Numbered from the stretch's first letter, positions 35,059-45,026 are shown. The stretch is DNA of 64,000 bases from Shewanella benthica (GCA_023284085.1 JAKVHY010000015.1:1-64000), one strand, 5' to 3'. Numbers and translations: made by a program. Notes: a model not told the origin generated them from the sequence alone.

Positions 35059-36414
35059 ATGTTGTTTGCGAATTTTATTGACCTCTTTTTAGATTCTGCT
35101 CCCTGGTTGCTGCTGGGGTTATTCTTGGCCGGCATGCTGAAGATGTTTGTGCCCATGGAGTGGATGCAGAAGCAGCTTGGTGGTCATGGGTTTAAGACCA
35201 CGGTCAAGGCGGCTATTCTAGGTGCTCCCTTGCCCTTGTGTTCATGCGGAGTGATTCCGGCAGCCGTCGGCCTGCGACGCTCAGGCGCCTCAAAGGCTGC
35301 CACGACTTCCTTTCTAGTCTCAACCCCGGAAACTGGCATCGATTCTGTGGCGGTATCTTATGTGTTACTCGGCCCTTTCATGGCCATAGCAAGACCCATA
35401 GCGGCTGTCGCGAGTGCGATTGTTGCCGGACTCTTAGTCGGCAGGGATGAGGATCCGTTAACAGATAAAGATGCGGGGAAAACAAATTCGGCAAAGGTAA
35501 GTCCTGCTCCCTCATCTTGCTGTAGCAGTAAAAAAGAGAAGGTTGAGCCTAAGGTTGAGAGCTCTTGTTGTAGTTCAGCTTCTAAGGCTGGACCTAAGAC
35601 AGAGTCGAAGGTGGCTCCCGTCGTGACTATGACGCCTATAGCCGCCGGTGAAAGTCTGTTGGCAACGCCTATGACAAGTCCAGCTTCGACAGCGACTGCA
35701 GACTCATGTTGTAGCAGTAAAACTAAAGTGCCAAAGAAAGAGTCTTCATGTTGCGGCTCAGCCAAGAGTGAGTCGGCTGCCAGTGATGATGAAAGCTGCT
35801 GTGAGTCGACCAAAGACATCGCCGCCGAGCTTCGCGGGACTCCTGTGATGAGCCGTATCGGCAAGGGGTTGCATTTCGCTGCGACTGACCTAGTACGAGA
35901 TATCACTCTCTGGTTGTTGATCGGCCTGTTCTTCGCCGCACTCGTGCAGACGTATGTGCCGGCGGATTTCATGGCGCAGTGGGGCGACGGTATCTTAGCC
36001 ATGCTGGTCATGGTGGTTATCTCTGTGCCTATGTATATCTGTGCTACCGCCTCTACGCCTATCGCCGCGGGCCTGTTGCTGGCGGGTGTATCACCCGGCG
36101 CCGTACTGGTCTTCATGTTGGCAGGGCCGGCGACGAACATAGCCACACTCGGCGTGGTGACCAAGGAGTTGGGTAAACGTGCGTTATTGGGTTACTTAGG
36201 GGGTGTGCTCGGGGTTGCTCTGATTTCTGGCATCATAGTGAACTATCTGGTAGACACCTTCGGGTTCGTGGTCATGCCTCAAGTTGGCGAAGATCATCAT
36301 CTGTTGCCCGACGTTATCGTCTATAGCTCAGGGATCTTGCTAGCCATTCTTATGGCGAAAGTCATGCTGGAGAAACTGCCTAAGAATTGGTGGCGCAGAG
36401 ATTGTTGCTCATAG
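35059..36414 (+). CDS. Permease (DUF318/ArsP-like) with a Cys-pair-rich central loop
   Basis: 451 residues. Two blocks of about four transmembrane helices each: PWLLLGLFLAGMLKMFVP and APLPLCSCGVIPAAVGLRRSG in the first, ATDLVRDITLWLLIGLFFAAL and a second conserved block (MYICATASTPIAAGLLLAG) in the second. They are joined by a loop of about 130 residues (roughly 145-255) containing five Cys-Cys pairs (SSCCSS, SSCCSS, DSCCSS, SSCCGS, ESCCES). The family includes organoarsenical/metal exporters. With its ZntR-type regulator it most likely exports zinc or another soft metal; the Cys pairs probably bind or sense it. The protein ends in CC as well (RRDCCS). Confidence 0.87.
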   Translation: MLFANFIDLFLDSAPWLLLGLFLAGMLKMFVPMEWMQKQLGGHGFKTTVKAAILGAPLPLCSCGVIPAAVGLRRSGASKAATTSFLVSTPETGIDSVAVSYVLLGPFMAIARPIAAVASAIVAGLLVGRDEDPLTDKDAGKTNSAKVSPAPSSCCSSKKEKVEPKVESSCCSSASKAGPKTESKVAPVVTMTPIAAGESLLATPMTSPASTATADSCCSSKTKVPKKESSCCGSAKSESAASDDESCCESTKDIAAELRGTPVMSRIGKGLHFAATDLVRDITLWLLIGLFFAALVQTYVPADFMAQWGDGILAMLVMVVISVPMYICATASTPIAAGLLLAGVSPGAVLVFMLAGPATNIATLGVVTKELGKRALLGYLGGVLGVALISGIIVNYLVDTFGFVVMPQVGEDHHLLPDVIVYSSGILLAILMAKVMLEKLPKNWWRRDCCS

Positions 36415-36465
36415 TGAATTAATTTTTGCTAATAGCTGCCTTCATAGCCATTTAAGCCAATCATT

Positions 36466-36490
36466 AAGCCAGCCAGAGAGCTGGCTTTTT
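36466..36490 (+). terminator. Rho-independent terminator of the zntR-permease operon
   Basis: AAGCCAGC, loop CAGAGA, GCTGGCTT, then T-run, about 50 bases after the permease stop codon. Confidence 0.8.
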
Positions 36491-36921
36491 ATCGGGAAAA
36501 AATAATTAGAGAAACTTGATTCTCGTATATTGCAGTTTTTGTTCTAATTAAAATATTATGGCATTTTCATTTGTTCTTCACGACTTGATAATTTAGTCGT
36601 AGCTAAATTAGATTATGTTTTTATCCTTATGTTTCATAAGGGGTTTAAGCTATGGTTAAGATTCATCTCAGCGTACATTAATTGAAGCCTTTGTGTCTCG
36701 ATATCCCCCTATCTTATTAAATTTCGTAAATTTACTTTTTCTTGGTTGCTGCCTGTGACGATTTAGATAGCACCTCTGTTGCCTGCTTGTTTTTCGTTCG
36801 AAAATGTTATGACTTAGGTCTAGTAATCACTCAATTCATTACAAGTAGTAAGGTTTTTTTAATATCGTATTCCAAGGGGAGTAAAAGATCTGCATATAAA
36901 AATGATGAATTAGGAGTGGCG
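36491..36921 (+). other. AT-rich leader region of the multihaem cytochrome gene
   Basis: About 430 bases of AT-rich sequence. An in-frame extension of the cytochrome ORF reaches back to 36742 but reads as non-coding, without signal peptide or family similarity. Probably promoter and untranslated leader. Confidence 0.4.
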
Positions 36922-38835
36922 ATGAAAGATGTGAATAAGCGCTATCTGGCGTTGATAGTGGCGGGGGCTATGGGCCTATCTGCATGTGGCAGCGATGGGA
37001 AAGATGGTTCGGACGGTGAAGACGGCAAACCAACTCCACCACCAACAGTGGAAGCATCAAGTGTGACTAACGTTGAGATGATTGCTCACACGTTAGAAGA
37101 AGGCTTGGTGAGATTTGAGTTTGAAATCACCGATGAAGAAGGCCAATTAATATCGGGTCTCGTAAAAGCCAATGCAGAAGTTGCTGAGTTAACCGAGAAA
37201 GGTATTGGTCGTAGTCGTGATGATTTTGAAGGTACGATCCTGGGCGGCAGTGCAAGTGAAGCGACCGAAGGTGCAAGCCTGACTGAAGTTGAGTCTGGTC
37301 GCTATGAGTTTGTGGCACCTATGGCTTCAGTGAATGCCGGAACTGAAGGCTTGATCCGCCTAGCTGTTGGCGGCGGAGAGAGGATTGCTAAGTCTCGCTA
37401 TATCGTCGTTGCTAAGAGTGATGATATCCATACGACTTCGACAGCGACCTGTCATGCTTGCCATACTGACTATGCGGCATCTTCATTGAAGCATCCTAGC
37501 TATACCGCGATTAATCCGGAAGGTGAAACTGATTTAGTCGCAGGCTGTATGACCTGTCACGGTAACATAGCACGTGATGATGGTGGTTATGCGCGTAATA
37601 CACTGCAGAAAATTGGTCATATCAATCACCAGAAATTTGAGAAGGACTTTGCACCATCTAACTGTTACACCTGTCATGAAAAACCAATCACAAGGGTTTA
37701 TTCTATGCAGACCTGTACGGATTGTCATGATGCTGCCGATGTAGGTACCAGGGGATTAGCGACTCAGTTCAATGCCTTTAATGAAGGTGAAGATGCGCGC
37801 TTATTTCACAAGCAAGTAACCGCACGAGCAGAGTTACGTGATACCCATTATACAAGGACATCGGCTCCATATATTAATGATGGGCTGGAGTGGGAAGAGT
37901 ATCCAAATGGTGGCTGGTGTACCGATGTTGCTCTCTTTAATACAGCAGCTGAATCCGAAGTTCAGCTAAATATCGCAGCCCTATATTCAGACGGTACCCT
38001 TACGTATGCTGGTGCCTATGTTCACGGTTATCAAAATGATTCGTTAGTTGGCCGTCCAAGCCCACGTGGATCTGAGCAGTACATTGAGAATATTGATGGT
38101 AGCCGCTCAATCTGTTATCCGCATCTTGATGGTTTGGAAACTGATTACCGTTTAGCAGGGTTAACAGCCAGTACTCGAGTGACATTTAAACAGCAAGATG
38201 AAGATGGCGGTTACGATGGCGTCTCCTTCACTAGTTATTCAGATGTCGTCGATCATGCAGGTCTAAAAATCCAAGCGTTTGAGCGTCGCCACAGTGTGAC
38301 GGCCGATAGTTGTACGACTTGTCACACTAACGAGACTAATTACCATAAGAATGGTAGCTATAACGAAGGTGGTAAAGACTGTGTCGCTTGTCATAACAAT
38401 GGCCAAGATCGTAGTGCGAAGAACTCTGCACCAGGTTTCGGCCCTATGGTTCATAGCATGCACTGGGGTGTAGGTAATACTGCAACCAGTCCTGAAGGTG
38501 AAGCAAACTCAGCCGCTAAGTTAAATGCTGAAAATTGTGTGGTTTGTCATGCCGAAGGTATAAACCTAGAGGCTATTCCGAACCAGTATATCTTGTCAAA
38601 AGCTTATAATGGCGGCGCATCAGGTGTGATGACTAGCCCAATAACAGCAAACTGTTTTGCTTGTCATAATGATGACTCGGCGAAGAACCATATGCTTCAA
38701 CAAGGTGGCGAAATCAATGTTGAGAAGTTAGAAGATTGGTACACGCTGCCAACTTCTGAGTCTTGTGCAACCTGTCATGCAGAAGGTAAATCATATGGTA
38801 TCGATAAGTTCCACGTTTTTGACCGTGCGCTGTAA
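36922..38835 (+). CDS. OmcA/MtrC-family outer-membrane multihaem c-type cytochrome
   Basis: 637 residues from ATG 36922 (GGAG five bases upstream). Lipobox GLSACGSDG with lipidation at Cys22, then a collagen-like GKDGSDGEDGK spacer. Nine CXXCH haem sites are visible: CHACH, CMTCH, CYTCH and CTDCH in the first half, then CTTCH, CVACH, CVVCH, CFACH and CATCH in the second. Beta-rich regions lie before and between the two haem groups, as in MtrC. The family sits on the cell surface and passes electrons to minerals or other external acceptors. Most members have ten haems, so one site of the first pentahaem group seems missing. No mtrA/mtrB partners are in the window. Confidence 0.9.
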   Translation: MKDVNKRYLALIVAGAMGLSACGSDGKDGSDGEDGKPTPPPTVEASSVTNVEMIAHTLEEGLVRFEFEITDEEGQLISGLVKANAEVAELTEKGIGRSRDDFEGTILGGSASEATEGASLTEVESGRYEFVAPMASVNAGTEGLIRLAVGGGERIAKSRYIVVAKSDDIHTTSTATCHACHTDYAASSLKHPSYTAINPEGETDLVAGCMTCHGNIARDDGGYARNTLQKIGHINHQKFEKDFAPSNCYTCHEKPITRVYSMQTCTDCHDAADVGTRGLATQFNAFNEGEDARLFHKQVTARAELRDTHYTRTSAPYINDGLEWEEYPNGGWCTDVALFNTAAESEVQLNIAALYSDGTLTYAGAYVHGYQNDSLVGRPSPRGSEQYIENIDGSRSICYPHLDGLETDYRLAGLTASTRVTFKQQDEDGGYDGVSFTSYSDVVDHAGLKIQAFERRHSVTADSCTTCHTNETNYHKNGSYNEGGKDCVACHNNGQDRSAKNSAPGFGPMVHSMHWGVGNTATSPEGEANSAAKLNAENCVVCHAEGINLEAIPNQYILSKAYNGGASGVMTSPITANCFACHNDDSAKNHMLQQGGEINVEKLEDWYTLPTSESCATCHAEGKSYGIDKFHVFDRAL

Positions 38836-39195
38836 GCATTGGTCCTATGGGTTACTTCAGGTTTTAATCTCTCGGGTCCCATAAGATTACCGCTTGAGTG
38901 GTAAAAGGGGATGGGAAATGGCTACCCTGCAGGCTGTCACTTCCATCCCCTATTTCATCTCTTTAAGGCCCTTAGGGGCCTTTTTTGTTATCGGAACTTT
39001 ACAGATTTACGCGTTTCTCGGCTTGAGTATATTGATGAACGAGTATAAATGACTCGTTTTTTCGCCAGCTATAGGCTAGCTTGCTATCTGGTCACTGTTT
39101 CTATATCGAGAGTTTTTATTCTCTCGTTAGGTGTTAGTGGCGTGAAGTACATGGATTTTGACGATCTTTTTCGATGAAAACATAAGAGGAACACA
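38836..39195 (+). other. Cytochrome/peptidase intergenic region with two hairpins
   Basis: Contains a 9-bp stem (AGGGGATGG at 38906-38914 with CCATCCCCT at 38943-38951) and a terminator at 38965-38986. The rest would hold the promoter of the S9 peptidase gene. No ORF of note. Confidence 0.5.
38965..38986 (+). terminator. Rho-independent terminator after the multihaem cytochrome
   Basis: AAGGCCC, loop TTAG, GGGCCTT, then a T-run. Confidence 0.85.
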
Positions 39196-41175
39196 ATGAA
39201 AAAGTCTCTTCACCTTAGCGCGCTGGCGCTGGCTGTTAGCTTAGGTTTATCAGCATGTTCTGGAACTAATACCGGAACCAACCAAGTTAATACAGGCTCA
39301 GAGGGTACTCAGCTGTTTCAGCAGGCTGCCCAGCAATATGATGCTCAGACCTTCTTCGAGACGACCACCTATTTCGGCTCTTCCTTCTCTGCAAATGGTG
39401 AGTCGATTCTCATCGGCTCGGATCAGTCGGGTATCTTCAACTTGTATAAGCTGGATGCGGCGACAGGGGCACAATCAGCCTTAACCACATTTAAAGATAC
39501 CACCTATCCAGTTTCCTGGTTCCCCAATGATGACAGGGTACTCCTGACCCAAGATAACGGTGGCAATGAGCTGTATCACCTGTTCGTACGAGAGCTAGAT
39601 GGCAAGATCACCGATATTACTCCGGGTGATGAAACCCGTGCAGGCTTCGTTAACTTCACCAACGAGGGTCAATACTTCTATGCCATGACCAACGAACGTG
39701 ATGCTAAGTTTATGGATCTGTATCGTTATAATGCTAAGACCTATGAGCGTGAGCTAGTATTCAAGAATGAGCTGGGCTTTGACATCTCAGAGGTCTCGAA
39801 GGATGGCCGTTTCGTGTCTCTGTCTAAGACGCACACCAATAGAGACAGTGATACTTACCTGTTGGATTTTAGCAAGCGCATCGTTAAGCCGACCATCATT
39901 AGCCAGCATGCAGATCCAGCCAACTATAATCCGATGACGTTCTCGGCCGATGGCAGTGCCTTGTATTACAGCACAGATGCCAAGGGAGAGTTCTCCCAGG
40001 TGTGGAAATACGATATCGCCACCGGTGAGCATAGTCTGGCGGTGAAAGATGACTGGAATGTCAGCTTCGTTTACTTCTCCGAGTCGGGCCGCTACCGAGT
40101 CTCCGGCGTCAACGCCGATGCCAGCACTAAGATCAGCATCTTAGATACCAAGACGGGCAAAGCCCTTAAGCTACCTCTGCTACCCGACGGCGATCTCAGG
40201 AATGTGAACTTCTCTAAGGATGAACAGACCCTCGCCTTCTATATCAACTCGGATACGTCGCCGTCGAATTTGTTTGTATGGCAGCTAGGCACAGATTCAG
40301 CTAAACAACTCACTCAAGCCCTGAATCCTAAGATTAACCCAGATGACCTGGTTGCCAGTGAAGTGGTGCGTTTCAAAAGCTTCGATGGTCTGGAGATCCC
40401 TGGGCTACTGTTTAAGCCAAAGGGCGCCAGCGCAGATAACAAACGACCCGCTGTGGTATTTGTCCATGGTGGCCCGGGTGGTCAGAGCCGCACCGGCTAC
40501 AGCGCCATGCGCCAGCATCTGATCAACCATGGCTACGCCGTGTTTGCGGTGAATAACCGTGGTAGCTCAGGTTACGGTAAGACCTTCTTTCACCTCGATG
40601 ATAAGAACCACGGCGAGAATGACTTGCAGGATATCGTTTACGGCAAGAATTACCTGCAGACATTAGATTGGATCGATAAAGATAAGATTGGCATCATGGG
40701 TGGCAGCTATGGTGGCTATATGACGGCAGCGGCTTTGGCCTTCGAGCCGGAAGAGTTTAAGGTGGGTATCGATATCTTCGGTGTCACCAACTGGGTTCGT
40801 ACACTAGAGTCTATACCACCTTGGTGGGAGTCTTTTAAGAAGGCGCTCTATGACGAGATGGGCGATCCTGCCACCGATGGCGAACGTCATCGCGCCATCT
40901 CACCTCTGTTCCACGCGCAAAACATCACTAAACCCTTGATGGTCATTCAGGGAGCCAACGATCCTCGCGTGCTCAAGATCGAGAGTGATGAGCTGGTGGA
41001 AAAGGTGAAACAAAATGGCGTGCCGGTGGAATATGTGGTGTTTGACGATGAAGGTCACGGATTCAGCAAGAAACACAACCGTGTCACCGCCTCTGAAGCT
41101 TATGTGAAGTTTCTCGATACCTATCTGAAAGGTGATGCAGGTCAGCTTCCTGGTGAGCGGGTTGCGACTAAGTAG
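39196..41175 (+). CDS. S9 (prolyl oligopeptidase) family peptidase lipoprotein
   Basis: 659 residues. Lipobox GLSACSG makes it an envelope lipoprotein. Residues about 50-390 form a beta-propeller (WD40/TolB-like blades such as SANGESILIGSDQSGIFNLY). The C-terminal alpha/beta hydrolase domain has the nucleophile in GGSYGGYMT, Asp in GANDPRV and His in EGHGFSKK. It is expected to trim short peptides, possibly dipeptidyl- or acyl-peptidase-like. It has its own promoter region and a bidirectional terminator downstream. Confidence 0.92.
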   Translation: MKKSLHLSALALAVSLGLSACSGTNTGTNQVNTGSEGTQLFQQAAQQYDAQTFFETTTYFGSSFSANGESILIGSDQSGIFNLYKLDAATGAQSALTTFKDTTYPVSWFPNDDRVLLTQDNGGNELYHLFVRELDGKITDITPGDETRAGFVNFTNEGQYFYAMTNERDAKFMDLYRYNAKTYERELVFKNELGFDISEVSKDGRFVSLSKTHTNRDSDTYLLDFSKRIVKPTIISQHADPANYNPMTFSADGSALYYSTDAKGEFSQVWKYDIATGEHSLAVKDDWNVSFVYFSESGRYRVSGVNADASTKISILDTKTGKALKLPLLPDGDLRNVNFSKDEQTLAFYINSDTSPSNLFVWQLGTDSAKQLTQALNPKINPDDLVASEVVRFKSFDGLEIPGLLFKPKGASADNKRPAVVFVHGGPGGQSRTGYSAMRQHLINHGYAVFAVNNRGSSGYGKTFFHLDDKNHGENDLQDIVYGKNYLQTLDWIDKDKIGIMGGSYGGYMTAAALAFEPEEFKVGIDIFGVTNWVRTLESIPPWWESFKKALYDEMGDPATDGERHRAISPLFHAQNITKPLMVIQGANDPRVLKIESDELVEKVKQNGVPVEYVVFDDEGHGFSKKHNRVTASEAYVKFLDTYLKGDAGQLPGERVATK

Positions 41176-41200
41176 CGGCTAGAATTTGATATAGAAATCG

Positions 41201-41228
41201 AAAGGCACTCAATTGAGTGCCTTTTTAC
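41201..41228. terminator. Bidirectional Rho-independent terminator
   Basis: AAAGGCACTCAATTGAGTGCCTTT is a perfect 24-base palindrome with T-runs in both directions, between two convergent genes. Confidence 0.88.
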
Positions 41229-41240
41229 TATTTATTACTG

Positions 41241-42284
41241 TTAGGTATCTGGCTCGAAATTCATGGGGAAATGACGTTCTGTGATTGTTCCTTCTGTGAC
41301 TTCTACTCCTTGTTCATCGACATGGATAAAGAAGGCATCAGTGACATCTTCTGGCGTGTTAGCCATTTCTGGGTCATCATTTTGCGCAACGCAGGTATAG
41401 CCTAAGCTGTAATCTCCGGCGACGACGAAACCAAATTCATATTCATGGCCTATTACTGCCTCTGATTCATCGGTTATCTCATTGACTCTAGCCGAAGAGA
41501 TAGGCGCCACTTCAGTGAGTAGGTAAGGAACTTCATCCCCTCTAAAATCTGCCATATCGGCTAATGCGGTTGCCGTCGGGTAGAGATAAACAGCCGGGCT
41601 GTACTCATCGGGTAAACCAAGCTCAACGGCGGCAGATTCACAGCTCGCCATGGTTTCAGGACTAATCTGACCCGTTATGGCCCCGACATCTGAGATATTA
41701 ACCAGCTGCACTGAAGTTGGTTTGAGTGTCCAGTAATCATGAGCGCCATGAGGGGCTTGCAGACCTTTGGCTAAGTTAAACTCGGCGACAAAGTTGTTAG
41801 TGCCAGCGGCAATGGTGAATGACTTATTAAAAAATAGTCGGCCAGTGTCTTCATCTTCTGCCCCAACGCCACCACAGCTACCATTGCTATTGGTCGTTAG
41901 GCCTTCAATTCCATCGGCTGTTTCTACATATGAACTGTTGGCATTAGCGGTTTCACTTTTTTGCATGTAAATACACATCTGGTATTCACCCAAGGGTACA
42001 GATTCACCGCTTACCAGTGTAGCCACCTCAGCTCCTTGAACCGTCAGCAGATCCACATGTTTGAGTTCACCATCTTCTGAGACATCAAATGAGATAGAGC
42101 CTTCGCTATTTTTTAACACGACTTGCTTAAAGGCAATATTGACGACTTCAGCATCGGCTGGATTATCCGATACGCCCAGGTTAAATGTTCCTGTGGTGGG
42201 ATCGGGTGTGCTGCTATCGCTGCCACCACAACCTGCTAGCAGGCCCGTCAGGGCTATAGCGAGTATTGTCTTGGTATGTTTCAT
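41241..42284 (-). CDS. DUF4382-domain lipoprotein
   Basis: 347 residues with lipobox LLAGCGG and a Ser/Thr/Pro spacer. The N-terminal domain (GTFNLGVSDNPADAEVVNIAFKQVVLK-type start, then VDLLTVQGAE and a PLGEYQMCIYM segment) fits DUF4382, a carbohydrate-module-like beta-sandwich. The C-terminal half is a second beta-rich region of unknown type. Four or more cysteines could form disulfides. Function unknown; probably periplasmic or surface. Confidence 0.8.
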   Translation of the reverse strand: MKHTKTILAIALTGLLAGCGGSDSSTPDPTTGTFNLGVSDNPADAEVVNIAFKQVVLKNSEGSISFDVSEDGELKHVDLLTVQGAEVATLVSGESVPLGEYQMCIYMQKSETANANSSYVETADGIEGLTTNSNGSCGGVGAEDEDTGRLFFNKSFTIAAGTNNFVAEFNLAKGLQAPHGAHDYWTLKPTSVQLVNISDVGAITGQISPETMASCESAAVELGLPDEYSPAVYLYPTATALADMADFRGDEVPYLLTEVAPISSARVNEITDESEAVIGHEYEFGFVVAGDYSLGYTCVAQNDDPEMANTPEDVTDAFFIHVDEQGVEVTEGTITERHFPMNFEPDT

Positions 42285-42524
42285 ATGTCACCTAATATTC
42301 TATGTTTGAATCGAAGAGCGCTTTTTTAATCTTGTTATTTAGCCTCTAAGTATGATATTCCGTTAAATATAGTTCTCCGAGGGAGATTAGGATAGGGATT
42401 GAGGGTGAAAAGTCTATTAAGAATGATGCTTAGGCGCGGAAGATGTAAAAGGTTTAATCTGGGATAAGGGAAAGGTTAATATTCCAAGGCGCTATAAGGG
42501 AAATAGCACCTTGGTTTGGCGGTT

Positions 42525-43250
42525 TTACTCAGGTAACTCTGCGTTGTGATAGACGTGCTGTACGTCGTCACAATCTTCCAGGGCCGCTAAGAACTTTTCA
42601 AATTGCTCAATGACTTCAGGATCTGTGATTTCAGTAAAAGTTTGCGGCACGAAGGTGATCTCTTCCACTTCGAAGCTAATATCCGGTGTCTCTTCGGTCA
42701 AAGAAGTCTTCACCTTAAAAAACTCTGTGTGCGGTGCAAAGACACTGACGATACCATCTTCAACTTCAATATCGGTGACATCGACATCGGCCATCATCAG
42801 GGTTTCAAGTACGGCTTCTTCATCTTCACCCTTGAAGGCAAAAACGGCTTGATGGTCAAACATGTGACCAACCGTACCTGGTCCACCTAGTTTGGCATCG
42901 TTTTTAACGAAGGCTTGACGCACTTCGGTGAAGGTACGCTTACCATTGTCGGTTAAGCAGTCAACTATGACCATGGCGCCACCTGGGCTGAAACCTTCGT
43001 AACGAGCTGTGACATAATCTTCGCCGCCGCCGCCTCTGGCCTTCTCGAGAGCGCGCTCGATCACGTGAGCCGGAACCTGATCTTTCTTAGCCTTGGCGAT
43101 CATTTGACGAAGTGGCAGGTTGCCGTCGGGGTCGAAGCCACCATTCTTAGCGCAAACGTAAATCTCTTTACCGTATTTTGAGTAAATTCTGGTTTTTTGG
43201 CCAGCAGTTTTAGCCATAGACTCTTTGCGGTTTTGGTATGCTCTTCCCAT
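42525..43250 (-). CDS. YebC/PmpR-family protein, YeeN-like
   Basis: 241 residues, full length. Motifs [21 protein letters not shown] (as [18 protein letters not shown]), [16 protein letters not shown], [20 protein letters not shown] and the DDVQHVYHN end are present. The family acts in translation rescue or transcription control. The start [17 protein letters not shown] resembles the YeeN subgroup rather than YebC proper (which begins MAGHSKW). Confidence 0.9.
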   Translation of the reverse strand: MGRAYQNRKESMAKTAGQKTRIYSKYGKEIYVCAKNGGFDPDGNLPLRQMIAKAKKDQVPAHVIERALEKARGGGGEDYVTARYEGFSPGGAMVIVDCLTDNGKRTFTEVRQAFVKNDAKLGGPGTVGHMFDHQAVFAFKGEDEEAVLETLMMADVDVTDIEVEDGIVSVFAPHTEFFKVKTSLTEETPDISFEVEEITFVPQTFTEITDPEVIEQFEKFLAALEDCDDVQHVYHNAELPE

Positions 43251-43917
43251 CTTGATCTATCTCATTATGCTTAAAAAATTGTCTGCAATGTTAGCAGCTT
43301 TAAAGCCATTTTTGCAGGGGAGGAGTTTTTAATTTGAGACGCAGGCTCAGATTTAGAAAAATTAGTCGATCTAGTGATAGATAAAGTGCTTTGCTCTCAC
43401 TCTGCATAAAACAATCTGAACCTAAATTGGATCTATTTCTCCTTCAACTCTGCTTGAAGTATTGGACCGGTATTCACCTTCTTTGCTGATACCTTTCTCG
43501 ATTGTTCTCCTGTTCTGCCTGATTTTCATGCTGCAAAATTAAGGTAATGCCCTATAAACGTCGACAAGATCACGTTCTGGTGATGCGCTTTGATACATTT
43601 TTGATTAATTTGTTTTCCTCTGTATGCCGGTATTTTGCAAAAGCGAACTTTGTGTTGCCTGTAGGTTTAGCGCTTGGCGGTATATCTCACTATCTGGGCT
43701 TTTTATTCTGGTTGGACTTGCTTGAAATGGCGAGATCTACGAGTGTTTAAACCTAAATTAGAGCGTGCCAATAAAGTGAATATGAACATTTATTGTTTTT
43801 AAGTTCATCTGGTGTTCATCGAGTCAATGACTTTGAGCTGGTTGCTGCACTTGGGGACCCACTGGTCTTGTTGGGAAAAATATCACGCCGATACTTTAAG
43901 AACTGAAGGAAACAAGC
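43251..43917. other. Intergenic region between yebC-like gene and TRAP operon
   Basis: About 670 bases. An open frame at 43547-43750 (67 residues, partly hydrophobic) has no clear ribosome site and no recognisable family, so it is not annotated as a gene. The right part should hold the TRAP operon promoter. Confidence 0.4.
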
Positions 43918-44880
43918 ATGTCTAAAAAATCCATATTAGTTGCTGCGGCGCTATCGACTATGGCATTGAGCCCCTTAGTCCAGGCACAAAAATTTATCAC
44001 TATCGGAACAGGCGGTGTCACGGGGATCTATTATCCTGCTGGCGGCGGCATGTGTCGCTTAGTGAATCAGAATAACCAAGAACACGGCATGCGCTGTTCA
44101 GTTGAGAGTACCGGTGGTTCAGTTTACAACCTCAATACCTTACGAGCGGGTGAGCTTGAATTCGGTATCGCCCAATCTGATCAGCAATACAATGCAATTA
44201 AGGGTAAAGGTGCCTTCGCTAATGCCGCGCCCTACGACGAGCTACGCTCTGTATTTTCCATCTACACCGAAGCATTCACAGTCGTAGCCCGTAAAGATGC
44301 CAACATCACCACTTTCAACGATCTTAAAGGCAAGCGCGTTAATATCGGTGAGCCAGGCTCGGGTCAACGGGCCACAATCGAAGCCATTATGGATGCCAAA
44401 GGTTGGACGCGCAGCGATTTTCGTCTCGCATCCGAGCTAAAAGCGGCGGAGCAGGCCCAGGCACTTTGTGATAACAAGATAGATGTCATGGTCTATTTCG
44501 TGGGTCACCCCAATGGTGCGGTGCAGGAAGCGACAACATCGTGTGATACGGTTGTCGTGAGTGTCGATGACAAAGAAGTTCAGCAGATGGTCGAGTCTAC
44601 GTCTTACTTTGTCTCTTATGAAATCCCAGGTGGTATGTACAGTGGCAATGATAAGCCCGTGACCACCATTGGCGCCAAGGCAACACTGGTGAGCAGCACT
44701 AAGGTCTCAGATGAGACTGTTTATTGGGTGGTTAAGTCAGTATTCGACAGCTTCGATAACTTCCGCCGCCTGCATCCTGGTTTCGCTAACCTGACTAAAG
44801 CAGAGATGTTGGAAGGTAACACGGCGCCACTTCACCCTGGTGCCGAGAAGTACTTCAAAGAGGTTGGTTTAATCGACTAG
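43918..44880 (+). CDS. TAXI-family TRAP transporter solute-binding protein
   Basis: 320 residues with a signal peptide ending LVQAQ. The TAXI hallmark FITIGTGGVTGIYYPAGGGMCRLVN starts the mature protein; STGGSVYNLNTLRAGELEFGIAQSD and KGKRVNIGEPGSGQ follow. It binds a small organic anion in the periplasm and passes it to the fused permease encoded next. The ligand is unknown (glutamate/oxoglutarate-type acids are known for some TAXI proteins). Confidence 0.93.
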   Translation: MSKKSILVAAALSTMALSPLVQAQKFITIGTGGVTGIYYPAGGGMCRLVNQNNQEHGMRCSVESTGGSVYNLNTLRAGELEFGIAQSDQQYNAIKGKGAFANAAPYDELRSVFSIYTEAFTVVARKDANITTFNDLKGKRVNIGEPGSGQRATIEAIMDAKGWTRSDFRLASELKAAEQAQALCDNKIDVMVYFVGHPNGAVQEATTSCDTVVVSVDDKEVQQMVESTSYFVSYEIPGGMYSGNDKPVTTIGAKATLVSSTKVSDETVYWVVKSVFDSFDNFRRLHPGFANLTKAEMLEGNTAPLHPGAEKYFKEVGLID

Positions 44881-44917
44881 GTCAGCAAATCGCAAGACAA
44901 AAATTGGTTAAATTTTA

Positions 44918-44944
44918 GGGCAGTGTAGTGTTTCTACACTGCCC
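44918..44944 (+). other. Strong hairpin between TAXI binding protein and permease
   Basis: GGGCAGTGTAG (44918-44928), loop TGTTT, CTACACTGCCC (44934-44944): an 11-bp perfect stem with no T-run. It lies 37 bases after the binding-protein stop codon and probably protects the upstream mRNA so that the binding protein is made in excess. Confidence 0.65.
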
Positions 44945-45026
44945 TAGTGTGTCATTAAATTTCTAAAATTCTATTTTTGTGCTGCCCGTCGAGGGATAGA
45001 ACAATTAGTCCAAGCAGGTTATTTAT

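Noticed and set aside
35358-36164. A 268-codon minus-strand ORF
   Set aside because: Fully antisense to the permease gene, and its composition follows from the codons of that gene.
36742-36921. N-terminal extension of the multihaem cytochrome ORF
   Set aside because: The signal peptide and lipobox begin at 36922 behind a good ribosome site; the extension reads as non-coding AT-rich DNA.
43547-43750. A 67-codon ORF with a hydrophobic C-terminal half
   Set aside because: No clear ribosome site or family; kept only as a note in the intergenic entry.
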